A stretch of 64,000 bases of DNA from Norana najaformis (lineage: Eukaryota; Annelida; Clitellata; Crassiclitellata; Hormogastridae): NCBI GenBank assembly GCA_964023275.1, contig OZ029928.1, forward strand, positions 18,603,304 to 18,667,303. Direction: 5' to 3'. Below, piece after piece: positions 51,567 through 61,618 of this stretch. The first letter of the stretch is position 1, and each line of letters opens with the position of its first letter. The position numbers were made by a program, and so were the translations under genes. The notes beneath the pieces are model-generated. The model was not told where the DNA came from. It did no database searches and saw nothing but the letters and a program-made list of their open reading frames with translations.

Positions 51567-51840
51567 GGTTGTAATCGTATTCGTAATCGTAATCTCGAGA
51601 TTTCTACAGCGCCCAACGAAAGCTAAGTCGCTGGAACCAGCTTATTCACAGGCGCTCAGTCAAAACAAAATCGTTAGGCAAAAGGGTTCGGTTCCAGCTC
51701 AAGATCCAGGAGTCAGTTGGACGGCTACGGTGGATGGTGTTTGAAATTGAAGCGAGAAGAGAGATAAGGGGAAGAGGAAGAATCAGGATAAGATTTTTGG
51801 AGAAGAACTGCTTTCAGTTTTGAGTGAAAGAACAACGTGT
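51567..51840 (-). mobile_element. LINE 3' end, subfamily S
   Basis: CGTAATCGTAATCTCGAGAT tail side, AGCGCCCAACGAAAGCTAAG, and a body up to TTTCAGTTTTGAGTGAAAG. Confidence 0.8.
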
Positions 51841-51857
51841 TTTACCATTATAAATCA

Positions 51858-51962
51858 TATGCTGGCCTGGTTAGCTACATTGGTTGACGCGTACGTCGAG
51901 GAGCCTCTGAGCGAGAGGATGCCGGTTCGCGTTCCTGCCGTGGCTTATTTCAGAGATTTACA
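51858..51962 (+). mobile_element. SINE-2 head fragment
   Basis: CTGGCCTGGTTAGCTACATT and GAGAGGATGCCGGTTCGCG. The 3' half is replaced by the TATG array. Confidence 0.65.
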
Positions 51963-51984
51963 TGTATGAATGCTCGTGTGTATG

Positions 51985-52440
51985 TATGTATTTATGCATA
52001 TATGTATTTATTTATGTATGCAATTATGTATGTATGTCTGTCATTTTGTATGTATATGTGAATGTTGTATGTATTTATTTGTGTATTTATGTATGTAATT
52101 ATGTATGTATGTACATAATGTAATTATGTATGTATGTATGTATGAATGCATGCATGTATGTATGCATGCATTTATGTATGTATGTATGTATGTACATATG
52201 TATGTATGCATGTATGCATGTATGTATGTATGCATTTATGTATGTATGTATGTATGTACATATGTATGTATGCATGTATGCATGTATGTATACATGCATT
52301 TATGTATGTATGTATGTATGTACATATGTATGTATGCATGTATGCATGTACATATGTACATATGTATGCATGTTTGCATGTATGTATGTACATATGTATG
52401 TATGTATGTACGTATGTATGTACGTATGTATGTATGTCGG
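51985..52440. repeat. (TATG)n array with a higher-order unit of about 64 bp
   Basis: GCATTTATGTATGTATG occurs at about 52,169, 52,232 and 52,296, each followed by TACATATGTATGTATGCAT. The tetranucleotide array therefore carries a 64-bp superunit. Confidence 0.9.
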
Positions 52441-53081
52441 CATTAAATGAGATCTAAATACATCGACTCTATTCCATCACATTGCACTGCAATTCACATT
52501 GCATAACATCGCATCGCATCGCCTTACTGTACAACACACAGCATTGCGTGGCATCGCATCACCGGCATCCGATTCATGCACCGCCCGTGATCATTGTTAA
52601 TTCATCGTCATCAGACTAGGGGGAGCCACAAGAGGAATCGCCCGTGTCATGCGGACGGCACACGCAAGGCCGCGTCGCTGGACTTGGCCGCCCTGCTGGG
52701 CCCGTGCCGCGGCGTCGGTAGAGGCCTAATCGGTCCCCTGTCGGACCCTCTCGCTCTGCTCCCGGCTGGCTTATCTGCAGGGCCGGATCCCGGGATCCCT
52801 TGCCCGTGCTAATTGCAGGGCTGTGGTAAAACAGACCGTGGTGGTGGTGGTAGAAGCGGTATTGCATCAAACAATGGTGGTGGTGGTGGGAGGGAGAGGA
52901 GGGAGGACTGGAAAAATGAAGCAATTACGTCGAGTGCCGATATGGGAACGGGTTTTTTCTGCGTGTCACGTGGCGTTGGGTGAATGTTTTTTGACTGTCG
53001 TTGGGTGGTTAATGTAATCGTAATTGTACGTTTGAACCATGAGAATCTCGACGAGGCGCAGTACAATGTAGGGGAGGAGGA
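52441..53081. other. GC-rich unique stretch, nature unknown
   Basis: Bases 52,610-52,830 are GC-rich and free of simple repeats, unlike their surroundings. They contain GGATCCCGGGATCC (palindrome, 52,784) and TGGTGGTGGT runs after it. Frames exist on both strands but none is recognised. It could be an upstream exon or promoter of the glycine-receptor-like gene 1.6 kb downstream; the sequence does not show this. Confidence 0.3.
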
Positions 53082-53365
53082 AACTTAGGGTGAATTTAGG
53101 GCGAATTTAAGGTGAATTTAGGCCAAATTTAGGATGAATTTAGGACAAATTTATGATGAATTTAGGATAAATTTAAGATGAATTTAGGGTAAATTTTTGA
53201 TGGATTTAAGGGGAATTTAGGGCGAATCTAGGGTGAATTTAGGATGAATATAGGGCAAAATTAGGGTAAATATAGAGAAAACTTAGGGTGTATTCAGGGC
53301 AAATTTAGGATTAATTTGGAGTCAATTTAGGGTAAATTTAGAGTGAATTTCAGATAAATTTAGAG
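53082..53365. repeat. Degenerate minisatellite (GTGAATTTAGG)
   Basis: About 22 units of 11-14 bp, RDRAATTTAGG. Confidence 0.85.
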
Positions 53366-53924
53366 GCTGTGTTGGTTTATTTGTTTATTTGTATTAGTTA
53401 TTTGTTGTTCAGCTGTTTTGGTTATCTTTGTGGGTTGTAGCCTTATCGGTTGTTTGACAGTTGTATATCAAAGCTGTATCATCTGATTATCCGATACTTT
53501 TCAGTTGTTTATTAATTGCTGATCATTTGTTTATTTTTTAGTTGTTTGTTTTGTAACTCAGTTGTTTGTCAATTTTTACTGAGAAGTCTAAGTTGGCTAC
53601 TTGTCCTGTTTATAATTTTGTTTTTGTTTATTACTTGTTTAGCCGTCGGTTGTTGATCAGTTGTTTGTTTTTAAACAGATAAACCGACGGTCGTTCGACT
53701 GGGGGTTTACATAAACAGTTTCTACTCAATTAACGAACAGACTATGGTTGGTAAAAATCATTGCACTTAGTAACTGTACCAGATACCACGATGAGGATGA
53801 TGGCGCTATAAATAACCACATTACAGTCTGGCTAAAAAGGCCACAGTGGCTGAGCTTTTACTAGACAATTATGTCTGTACTTTTACGAGTTATCTATCCT
53901 GCAGATCCAAATTCCAAACATCAT
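53366..53924. other. No recognised gene; TTGTTT-rich
   Basis: Degenerate GTTGTTTGT/TTATTTGTT words to about 53,680, then unique DNA. Confidence 0.45.
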
Positions 53925-54085
53925 CCACCGTAGCCGTCTAACTGCCTGACTCTTGGATCTTGAACTGGAAACCCTTCCTGCCTATCGATTTTGTTTTGAC
54001 TGAGCGCCTGTGAATAAGTAGGTTCCCACGACTAAGCTTTCGTTGGGCGCTGTAGAAATCTCTATTTTACGATTACGATTACGAG
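53925..54085 (+). mobile_element. LINE 3' end, subfamily S
   Basis: CTGACTCTTGGATCTTGAAC, GTTGGGCGCTGTAGAAATC, tail TTACGATTACGATTACG. It ends about 370 bp before the glycine-receptor-like exon. Confidence 0.8.
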
Positions 54086-54159
54086 TTCTGACTCATGTAT
54101 AGGACTCTTCCGTGAGTACGTACCTCATAATTTCACAAGTTCTGATTCCATATATAAGA

Positions 54160-54425
54160 CTATTCCATCAGAAGGTACCTCATAACTCCGCCACTGCCTT
54201 TAGTCAGGTAGTGCCAGTCCCAAGCCTGGATAAAGGAGGAGGGCGACGTCAACGGCCTTTGATGCCATAAGATATCGTTAAACACAGGAACTACTACATA
54301 TTCATTAAACTCCGCCACTGCCTTGTTTGGGGCAGTGCCAGTCCCAAGCCTGGATAAAGGAGGAGGGGTGACGTCAACGGCCTTTGATGCCATAAGATGT
54401 CGTTAAACCCAGGAACTACTAGGTA
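54160..54425. repeat. Tandem duplication of about 118 bp
   Basis: Two copies (about 54,185 and 54,306) of a unit holding CAGTGCCAGTCCCAAGCCTG, GACGTCAACGGCCTTTGATG and AAGATRTCGTTAAACMCAGG. A single partial copy lies at 18,546. The unit is in the intron just upstream of exon 54,453. Confidence 0.85.
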
Positions 54426-54452
54426 CCTCATATTTTAATGAATTTTTTGTAG

Positions 54453-54682
54453 GACTATTCCGTCAGTATGTACTTGAGGCAATCATGGCGGGATCCACGG
54501 CTGGATTTCTCCCGGATCAACACGAGGATCAACCAGATCCGGATGGCGGAAAACAGCTGGAACGACATCTGGATCCCAGACACTTTCTTCCGCAACGAGA
54601 AAGGGGCTTCGTTTCACGAGGTTACGGTAAAGAATCGCCTTCTCCGTCTGCTCAATAATGGCGATCTCTGGTACGTCACGAA
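54453..54682 (+). CDS. Glycine-receptor-like subunit, extracellular exon
   Basis: Part of a pentameric ligand-gated anion channel of the plasma membrane. The start is set by the acceptor TTTTTTGTAG|GACTAT, not by the ATG at 54,468. From there the protein reads DYSVSMYLRQSWRDPRL, matching DYRVNIFLRQxWNDPRL of glycine receptors. It continues with ENSWNDIWIPDTFFRNEKGA (loop A region) and FHEVTVKNRLLRLLNNGDLW, ending in TK with a split codon at AA|GTAAGT. Upstream exons (signal peptide, first beta strands) were not found. Together the five exons cover residues from about the first third of the extracellular domain to the C-terminus. Confidence 0.9.
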
Positions 54683-54969
54683 GTAAGTCCCTGATCTGAT
54701 CTAGTCCAATCTAATCCAATCTAATCTATCTAATCTATTCTAAATGAAAAATGTACGCTGGAACAATCGGACGTAATGACGTCACTTTTACTAATCTATT
54801 AGTAAAAGTGACGTAAGTAAGTAAAGGTCACGTGCCCTATTGTGACGTAATCACATATAATCTAATCTCATTTAATCTAATCTAATCTATTAGTAAAACT
54901 GAAGTAAGTAAGTAAAATGGTGATCATTTACTCGCATCTATTGCCGGAAAATGGCTGACATCAGGAACT

Positions 54970-55330
54970 GACCATGGTGTTGGTGGTGTTGGTGTTGTTG
55001 TTGGTGGTGGTGGTGTTGGTGTTGTTGTTGGTGGTGTTGGTGTTGTTGTTGGTGGTGGTGGTGTTGGTAGTGGTGTTGGTGGTGTTGGTGTTGGTGTTGG
55101 TAGTGGTGTTGGTGTTGTTGGTGGTGGTGGTGGTGTTGGTGTTGTTGTTGGTGGTGTTGGTGTTGTTGTTGGTGGTGGTGGTGTTGGTGGTGGTGGTGTT
55201 GGTGGTGTTGGTGTTGGTGTTGGTAGTGGTGTTGGTGTTGTTGGTGGTGGTGGAGGTGGTGTTGGTGTTGGTGGTGGTGGTGGTGGTGTTGGTGTTGGTG
55301 GTGTTGGTGGTGGTAGTGGTAGTGGTGGTG
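54970..55330. repeat. (GTT/GGT)n minisatellite in intron
   Basis: GGTGTTGGTGTTGTTGTTGG-type units. A larger block of about 160 bp is repeated (GTAGTGGTGTTGGTGTTG at 55,101 and 55,223). Strongly G/T on one strand. Confidence 0.95.
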
Positions 55331-55355
55331 GTGAGTTTGTCGTTTATTCTTGCAG

Positions 55356-55438
55356 AATTTCAGCGGTCCTGTCTTGTCCAATGCGACTCCAGAGATACCC
55401 ACTTGACACCCAGAGCTGCCCAATGATGTTCGAGAGCT
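55356..55438 (+). CDS. Glycine-receptor-like subunit, Cys-loop exon
   Basis: 83 bp between acceptor TCTTGCAG and donor AGCT|GTGAGT. Joined to the previous exon it reads KISAVLSCPMRLQRYPLDTQ then SCPMMFES. The two cysteines are 13 residues apart, the Cys-loop signature, with the central YPLD typical of invertebrate glycine/glutamate-gated chloride channels. Confidence 0.9.
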
Positions 55439-55534
55439 GTGAGTATTCGGCTACAGATGTGCATTTCATAATCAATAGCTCCCTAATTATCAGGTATTGA
55501 CTGAAGTGAATGGAGGGACGAAGGGACGGTTAGA

Positions 55535-55537
55535 CGC

Positions 55538-55574
<37 letters not shown>

Positions 55575-55682
55575 CACACACACACAGACACACACACAGA
55601 CACAGACAGACAGACACACAGACACACACACAGACACACAGACAGACACACACACAGACAGACACACAGACACACAGAGCGT
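55535..55682. repeat. (CAGA)/(CACA) array in intron
   Basis: GACA then ACACAGACA units, 38 bp upstream of the next exon. Confidence 0.95.
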
Positions 55683-55719
55683 GAGTCACTGAGTTGTTTT
55701 GGGCTGTGAATTTCTTCAG

Positions 55720-55851
55720 TCGGTTATACGATGGACACGATGTACTTCGCCTGGCTGGACATTCCGGTTGACATAGAACCAGGGCTCCAGCTGCCCCAGT
55801 TCACCCTCGTCAAGACGAACCTCCGGGACTGTTCGCAGAACTACACGGCCG
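55720..55851 (+). CDS. Glycine-receptor-like subunit, loop B / loop F exon
   Basis: 132 bp. With the split codon it begins [20 protein letters not shown], so loop B is ESFGYT, identical to vertebrate glycine receptors at the F, G and Y that contact glycine. It continues LTLPQF-like [20 protein letters not shown] and ends in AG with donor G|GTTAGT. The Cys of RDCSQNY pairs with the Cys of FPC in the next exon. That second disulfide, 10 residues apart, is a mark of glycine-receptor and GluCl/HisCl-type subunits. Confidence 0.9.
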
Positions 55852-55855
55852 GTTA

Positions 55856-56440
55856 GTCTTCCTCTTCCTCCTCTTCCTCTTCCTCTCCCTCCTCCTCTTC
55901 ATCCTACTCCTTTTCCACCTCCTCCACCTTCTCTTCCTCCTCCTTGTCTTGCTCCTCCTCATCTTCCTACTGCTCCTACTCCTACTCCCTCTTCCTCCTC
56001 CTCTTCTTCCTGTTCTTCTTCCTGTTCTTCTTCCTGTTCTTCCTCTTCCTGTTCTTCTTCCTGTTCTTCTTCCTGTTCTTCTTCCTGTTCTTCTTCCTGT
56101 TCTTCTTCTTCCAGTTCTTCCTCTTCCTCTTTCTTCTCTTCTTCCTCATCTGCTTATTCCTCTTCTTCCTTTTCTTCTTCCTTTTCTTCTTCTTCCTTTT
56201 CTTCTTCTTCCTTTTCTTCCTCATAATCATCATCATTATCGTCATCGTCATTGTCATCATCATCATCTTGATTATATCACAATCTTTATGATCGTCGTCA
56301 TCGTCGTCGTCATCATCATCATTCATAATCGTTATTGTCATTGACATCATTATCATCACTATATCATCATCCTTATCATCGTCGTCATTATCATTATCCT
56401 CCTCCTATTCCTCCTCCTCCTCTTATTATCATCATCATCA
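55856..56440. repeat. Polypyrimidine (TCC/TTC)n then (ATC)n in intron
   Basis: About 365 bp (55,858-56,223) of almost unbroken pyrimidine on the coding strand, with CTTCTTCCTGTTCTTCTTCC units, then ATC/GTC trinucleotides. Long mirror-symmetric pyrimidine tracts can form triplex DNA in vitro. Confidence 0.95.
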
Positions 56441-56537
56441 GTCTCTTCAGTTGTATCCACCACGTCTCGTCCCATAGAGTCATAGTGCAAAGGCTTCAGA
56501 AACGGGCGCTATATAATGAATCCTCCTAATTGTACAG

Positions 56538-56926
56538 GTGCCTTCCCGTGCCTCGAGATCCGCTTCATCCTCCAGCGGGACATCGGCTACTTCCTCATCC
56601 AGGTCTACGTCCCCAGCATCCTCATCGTCATCCTCTCCTGGGTCTCCTTCTGGATCAACGTCGACGCCTCACCCGCCCGCGTCTCCATCGGCCTCCTGAC
56701 CGTCCTCACGACGACCACTATGAGCGGCGGAGCCAGGGCTACCCTCCCCAGGGTCTCCTACATCAAGGCCATCGATGTCTGGATGATCATCTGCCTCGTC
56801 TTCGTTTTCACCTCCCTCATCGAATACGCCATCGTCAACGTGCTTGCCCGACGACAGGCCCCCTCCGAGGCCCCGCCCGTCGCTGCGCGCAGGCTCCACC
56901 CTTTCCGACGGTCCGTCAAGGACAAG
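56538..56926 (+). CDS. Glycine-receptor-like subunit, loop C to intracellular loop
   Basis: Acceptor TTGTACAG|GTGCC. It encodes AFPCLEIRF (end of loop C), M1 ([20 protein letters not shown]), the [15 protein letters not shown] link, M2 ([13 protein letters not shown]), the M2-M3 loop [19 protein letters not shown], and M3 ([20 protein letters not shown]). The PAR motif before M2 predicts anion selectivity. The 6' position of M2 is Leu, where most glycine and GABA-A subunits have Thr. The exon end is ambiguous: phase 0 donors lie at 56,926 (CAAG|GTCAGG) and 56,992 (GACA|GTCAGT). Unspliced, the frame stops at 57,019. Confidence 0.9.
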
Positions 56927-57032
56927 GTCAGGCGCCAAGGACCGGAAGACGTCGCTCCGGCCCCGACGAACGAAGCTGGACAGCAGACGACAGTCAGTGT
57001 GGCTTGGCATCTGCGATAGCCAGCATCTGAGC

Positions 57033-57110
57033 TGATGACTTCTATAGCGCCGTTATTATAATGCCCAGGGCATCAGCTGATGGTCGCTTCTAATATGATG
57101 GAAAGTGACG
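57033..57110 (-). mobile_element. LINE 3' end, subfamily B
   Basis: Minus-strand GCGACCATCAGCTGATGCCC, ATAACGGCGCTATAGAAGTC. It lies immediately after the M1-M3 exon. Confidence 0.6.
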
Positions 57111-57600
57111 TGATTTGACCTGACCTGATATTATTTCATCTGACCCAATTTAATGCAGTCTAATCCAATACTATCTAGTCTAATTTGCCCTGATCTGATC
57201 TTATCTAATCTGACCTATTTAATGCAGTCTCATCCCGTCCAATCTAGTCTAATTTGACCTGACCTGATTTTATCTAATCTGACCTAATTTAATGCAGTCT
57301 AATCCAAACCAATCTAGTCTAATTTGACCTGATCTTATCTAATCTGACCCAATTTAATGCAGTCTCATACAATCCATTCTAGTCTAATTTGACCTGACCT
57401 GATTTGTCTAATCTGACCTAATTAATGCAGTCTAATCCAAAACTCCCTAATCTAATCTGACCTGACCTGATTTTGTCTAATGTGACCTAAGTTAATGCAG
57501 TCTAATCCAATACTATCTAATCTAATCCAAGATATTGTATTCTATTTTTATTCTATTCTATTCCGTTTTATTCTACTCTGTCTAATCCGATTCACGTAGA
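57105..57600. repeat. Minisatellite of about 62 bp (TCTAATCTGACCTAATTTAA)
   Basis: Seven or so units holding TAATGCAGTCTAATCCAA and TAGTCTAATTTGACCTGACC. Probably grown from the ATTAG-type tail of the adjoining LINE B fragment. Confidence 0.85.
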
Positions 57601-57604
57601 GGTA

Positions 57605-57800
57605 TAGAAGAAGATGATGATGTAGATGATGTTGTCATTGTTCTTGATAATAATCATGATGATTATGTTGTTGTTGTTTATGATGATGATGATGATGTTA
57701 TTTTAATTACTGTAAATTTGGTGATGATGATGATAATGATGAGGATGAGGATGATGATGACGACGACGATAATGATGATGATGATGATGATGATCACATA
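57605..57800. repeat. (GAT)n tracts
   Basis: GATGATGAT runs interrupted by GTTGTT. Confidence 0.9.
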
Positions 57801-58239
57801 CTACATTAAATGAACCGGATATCTGTTTATCTTTGTCAGTCTCGTATCTGGGTTCCAACTGTCCTGCTGCGGTGCATGAGGGTAAGACCTGGAATCGAAC
57901 CTACATTCTCTTGTCATCTCTACTCTGCTAGGCTCTTCTGTAACGCCTATCTGCTTTAACGTCGAAGCATCAATCGATGGCGCTGCTAGTTTCCTGCATA
58001 ACGACTGTCTAAAATGGAGACAATGATGATGACGACGGTGATGATAACAACGACAATGTCGTTTTAATCATAAAAATCGTATTTTTTGCTGACAGTTATC
58101 TGCAGTGCAGTATAGTTTAACATAAGATAAAGCTGAGGCGCAGAGACGGCAATAGTAATCACACAACTGAACAACCTTCGCTTACTAGTTACACTTTGTC
58201 AAATTTCAACGATGCACCGAAATTCTACACCAGATGTGA

Positions 58240-58735
58240 CACCACACCAGTGTTAGTGTTAGTGTTGGGTTTAGTGGTAGTGTTGCTGTTATTGTTAGTG
58301 CTGTTGTCAGTGTTAGCGTTGTTGTTAGTGTTAGTGTAGTTGTTAGTGTTGGAGTTAGTTGCAGTGTTAGTGTTGGCTTGATGTTATTGTTAATGTTAGT
58401 GTTAGCGTTTGAGTTAAACTGATACCGTTAGTGTCACTGTTAGATTGTTAGTGTCTGTATGTTTTGTTGTTGTTAATGTTATTAGTTATTACTGCCATTG
58501 CTGTATTGTTATGCTGATGCTATTTAGCTTGTTTTGTTATTTAAGTGTTATGTTAAGTGTTATCGTTAGTTTTATAATGTTGGTGTCATCACATTTGCTG
58601 TTTTAAGTGTTGATATTATAGCTTATTTTACCATTGTAAATGCTTGTTCTGTCGGTGTTAGCGTTGTTAGCTTAGCGATGTTAGCTTATTTTACTATATT
58701 AAGTGTTAGTGTTAATCTGTTATTGTTAGCTTGTT
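58240..58735. repeat. Degenerate (GTTAGT)n array
   Basis: TGTTAGTGTTAGTGTTG and TTGTTATTGTTAGTG words over about 490 bp, ending at the acceptor of the last exon. Confidence 0.85.
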
Positions 58736-58753
58736 ATGTTATTCTTCCTGTAG

Positions 58754-58945
58754 ATGGCTAACAACATGCGGAATCGTGACGAAGAAAACGGAAAGCCTCC
58801 CGAGGTACAGGACGGGAAATATCAGGCGCGGCGGGTGGACAAATTCTCTCGGAGATTTTTTCCTCTTAGTTTTCTGCTGTTCAACCTCGTTTACTGGACG
58901 GCGTACACGGTTCCATACGGATCGGTTCCTGAGGTGGTCGTCTAA
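58754..58945 (+). CDS. Glycine-receptor-like subunit, last exon with M4
   Basis: Acceptor CTTCCTGTAG|ATGGCT, phase 0, matching both candidate donors of the previous exon. 63 codons: the end of the intracellular loop (RNRDEENGKPPEVQDGKYQA), the pre-M4 RRVDKFSRRFF, M4 (PLSFLLFNLVYWTAYTV) and a short tail PYGSVPEVVV before TAA. The RxxDxxSRxxFPxxFxxFNxxYW pattern is shared by glycine, GABA-A and GluCl subunits. The M3-M4 loop is short, about 75-100 residues depending on the donor. Confidence 0.9.
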   Translation: MANNMRNRDEENGKPPEVQDGKYQARRVDKFSRRFFPLSFLLFNLVYWTAYTVPYGSVPEVVV

Positions 58946-59315
58946 GTGAACTCGTGTGTGGTCTCAGGTGACCCCAAGTGACCTCAGACAAACTCGAGGA
59001 ACCTCGTGTGAATCCCATGATGCTCAACTGGTCTCGCGTGACTTCGATTGGCCTTGAGTCGTCGCGAGTGTATCTTGTTCCTATTTCCGGTGGTTTCATG
59101 TGACCCCTAGTGACCTTACGTGACCTCAAGTTCAAAGGTTTTCATTCGAGCAGGTCCAAGTGGCCGCGAGGGACCTTGAGTTTTAGCTTGTACATTTCTG
59201 ATAGTTTCACGTGGTTCCTAACGATCTTTTGTGACCTCAAGCTGGAAGGTTTCCATTCTGCCAGATCGATGTGGCCCTGAGTCACCTAGTGTGACCGCAA
59301 ACTGTATGTTCTTCG
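58946..59315. repeat. Degenerate GTGACCTCAAG-type repeat
   Basis: GTGACCTYA words in irregular order, probably 3' UTR or flank of the glycine-receptor-like gene. Confidence 0.5.
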
Positions 59316-59327
59316 GTGGTTCCTCAA

Positions 59328-59545
59328 CATTGTGGCCTCAGTAACTTTATCAGTGTAGCCTCGATTAACTTTATCAGTTTGGCCTCGATTAACTTTATCA
59401 GTTTGGCCTCGATTAACGTTACCAGTGTGGCCTCGACTAACTTTATCAGTGCGGCCTCGATTAACGTTATCAGTGTGGCCTCGATTAACTTTATCAATGT
59501 GGCCTCAACTAACTTTATCAGTGTGACCTTAGTGAACTTTATCAC
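59328..59545. repeat. 24-bp minisatellite (GTGGCCTCGATTAACTTTAT)
   Basis: Nine 24-bp units. Because 24 is a multiple of 3, a frame with an 8-residue period stays open on both strands; no gene is implied. Confidence 0.9.
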
Positions 59546-60698
59546 GAGACGCTTACCATTTAAACAATTTCGTTATCACTGCAACTTTTTTTTTATCACG
59601 ATGTGACTTCTTCCATATCTACAGAACTTCATTCGTATGCGTCTCTCTAAAATAACTTTCGACTATCTCACGAAATGCGCTATATAATTCTCCGTTTACG
59701 CTACATTAAACTTTATTGTTAACTTTCTTAAACTCGTTTGTCTTCTTCGTTTGAATGCAGTGTTAGATGGTAGCACGATTGCGTGACTACAATTAGTCGA
59801 ATATTTATTTCGCGCCTCGTTATGGAAGCTTCTAGTGGCGCTAAAGAAAGTCACATCACGTGGATGGTGTTTGGAATTGGAGCAATAGATAATGGGTAGA
59901 GGGGAATCGGGATAGGATTAGTGGAAGAGGAGTGTTTTCCAATGATATATACTCTATAGATGGAGCGCAGCCGGCAAATAACGCTGCGCGTTGTGAAGCC
60001 ACCGTCGCTACGCGACCTTGACCCACGGTTTAGACCTAGCCCACGTGTGTACAATGGGATGCCGCGTTAAACTAATGAAATGCTTTTGATTTATTCTGTT
60101 TCTTTGTCCGTATTTTTTCAAGTACAGAAAAGTAACAAATTTTCTTTGAAAGCGAGAAGAAAAAAATGCAAATTTTACTGTTTTATTTACGTTAGAAAAT
60201 ATTACTAGCCTACGAAGCCCTATGTATAAATGGCATTCGTAACCATTACATTTAGCAAGTGATGTGATGTACGTTTATGAATAAATACTGTATTGCTTTG
60301 GCATTGTGGCTAGACAAAATGACTGTTTGCCTGAAAATAGATATATGCTTCATTCTACCTTCACCAAACTCGTATATAACAGAGACATATCATTACTTGT
60401 CTTTAGGTAATCTTTATCAGAGCTGTAAATTGTACCATACAATACAACTAAAATTTGTTAATGCCCCCCTTACATAGTTCATAAGTGCACTTGAAGCAGG
60501 GTTATATAAGAACAACACCGTTGCAACAAATGTCCTTTTGAATTAAGTTTTCAGGTTTGCCAAATATTTCCAGCCCAGAAATAAAAGTGTAATTTCTTTA
60601 AGCCAACAAAAGAAATGCTGAAGAAAACAAAATCAGACAGTAGTAATCACGTCTCTGTTATTCATATAGCAGGCAGTTCTCAGCAGTTGTAAGTGCAA
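59546..60698. other. No recognised gene
   Basis: AT-rich DNA. A piece near 59,850-59,945 resembles a LINE S body (GTGGATGGTGTTTGGAATTG). ATACTGTATTGCTTTGGCAT at 60,284 starts a segment of about 90 bp that recurs, diverged, at 61,382. Confidence 0.45.
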
Positions 60699-60699
60699 A

Positions 60700-60762
60700 T
60701 ATTTTTATAGCACCTCTTTAAGAATTGTCAGAAGTGCTCCTGACCTGACAAGGCAGAACCAG
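60700..60762 (-). mobile_element. LINE 3' end, subfamily A, worn
   Basis: Minus-strand GTCAGGAGCACTTCTGAC then AAAGAGGTGCTATAAAAATA matches the end GGAGCGCCTCT...GGCGCTTTATAAAT. Confidence 0.5.
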
Positions 60763-61111
60763 AGAATTGACAAGCAGCTCAGTAGCATAAATTTTTCATC
60801 TGAATCAAAACTCCACACATGAAACTGCATTTGGGTTGCAGGATGCAAGAAAGCAAGTTCAGGTATGCAGCCACGGAGAAATATTTGCGAACCAAGGTGT
60901 TGATTATATACATATAACAAATCAATTTCACAAACTCTGATGAGCAATATTTATTTAAAATTCCACAAACTCAAATCATCAGTTTTTTCTAACTATAATT
61001 AAAATTTTGATATCAAACTCAGTTTGTTCATTAAGAAATTGTTCACACATGCAAAAATGAAAAAATAACAAAATGAGACCATTACTGAATGTGATTTATC
61101 ACAACACAAAC

Positions 61112-61332
61112 GCTAATCGGCTGTAACATGGATGCTAAACAACTGTAATATAAATGCTAATTAATTGCAACATAGATGCTAAATAAACTGTAACATACTG
61201 CTAACCAGCTGTCACATTAACGTTAATTTGCTGCAACGTAAACTTTAATCAAGAGTAACATAAATGTTAATCTGCTGTACAATAGGTGCTAATCAACTGG
61301 AATATAAATGTTAATCTGCTGTAACATCAGAT
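61112..61332. repeat. Degenerate minisatellite of about 22 bp (GCTAATCAACTGTAACATAA)
   Basis: Nine or ten worn units in AT-rich DNA, just past the 3' end of the P-like gene. Confidence 0.8.
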
Positions 61333-61618
61333 AGTCAAATGAAGCTACAGACACAAGTAATAAAAGAAAACCAAACTCAGTACTGTATTCCTTTGGCACT
61401 GGGGTAGACAAAATGACTATCTGCCTGGAAATAGAAGCATGCTGCATTCTACCCTCATTCTAGATGTATACAGTTCACATATCAAATTGAATCCAAAATG
61501 AAATTTGTAGTAAAACTGACAATTATGCAAGCAAAATAACTGGATCAAACAGTAACATTGTCACCAAATATTCATATCTTAAGTACTAAGTAACAGATCA
61601 GTGTATATACCTGACACT

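Noticed and set aside
52594-52924. GC-rich frames on both strands as a missing glycine-receptor exon
   Set aside because: No beta-strand or signal-peptide motif of the family is visible in any frame.
59316-59606. A repeat protein with 8-residue period
   Set aside because: A 24-bp minisatellite open on both strands; no gene structure around it.
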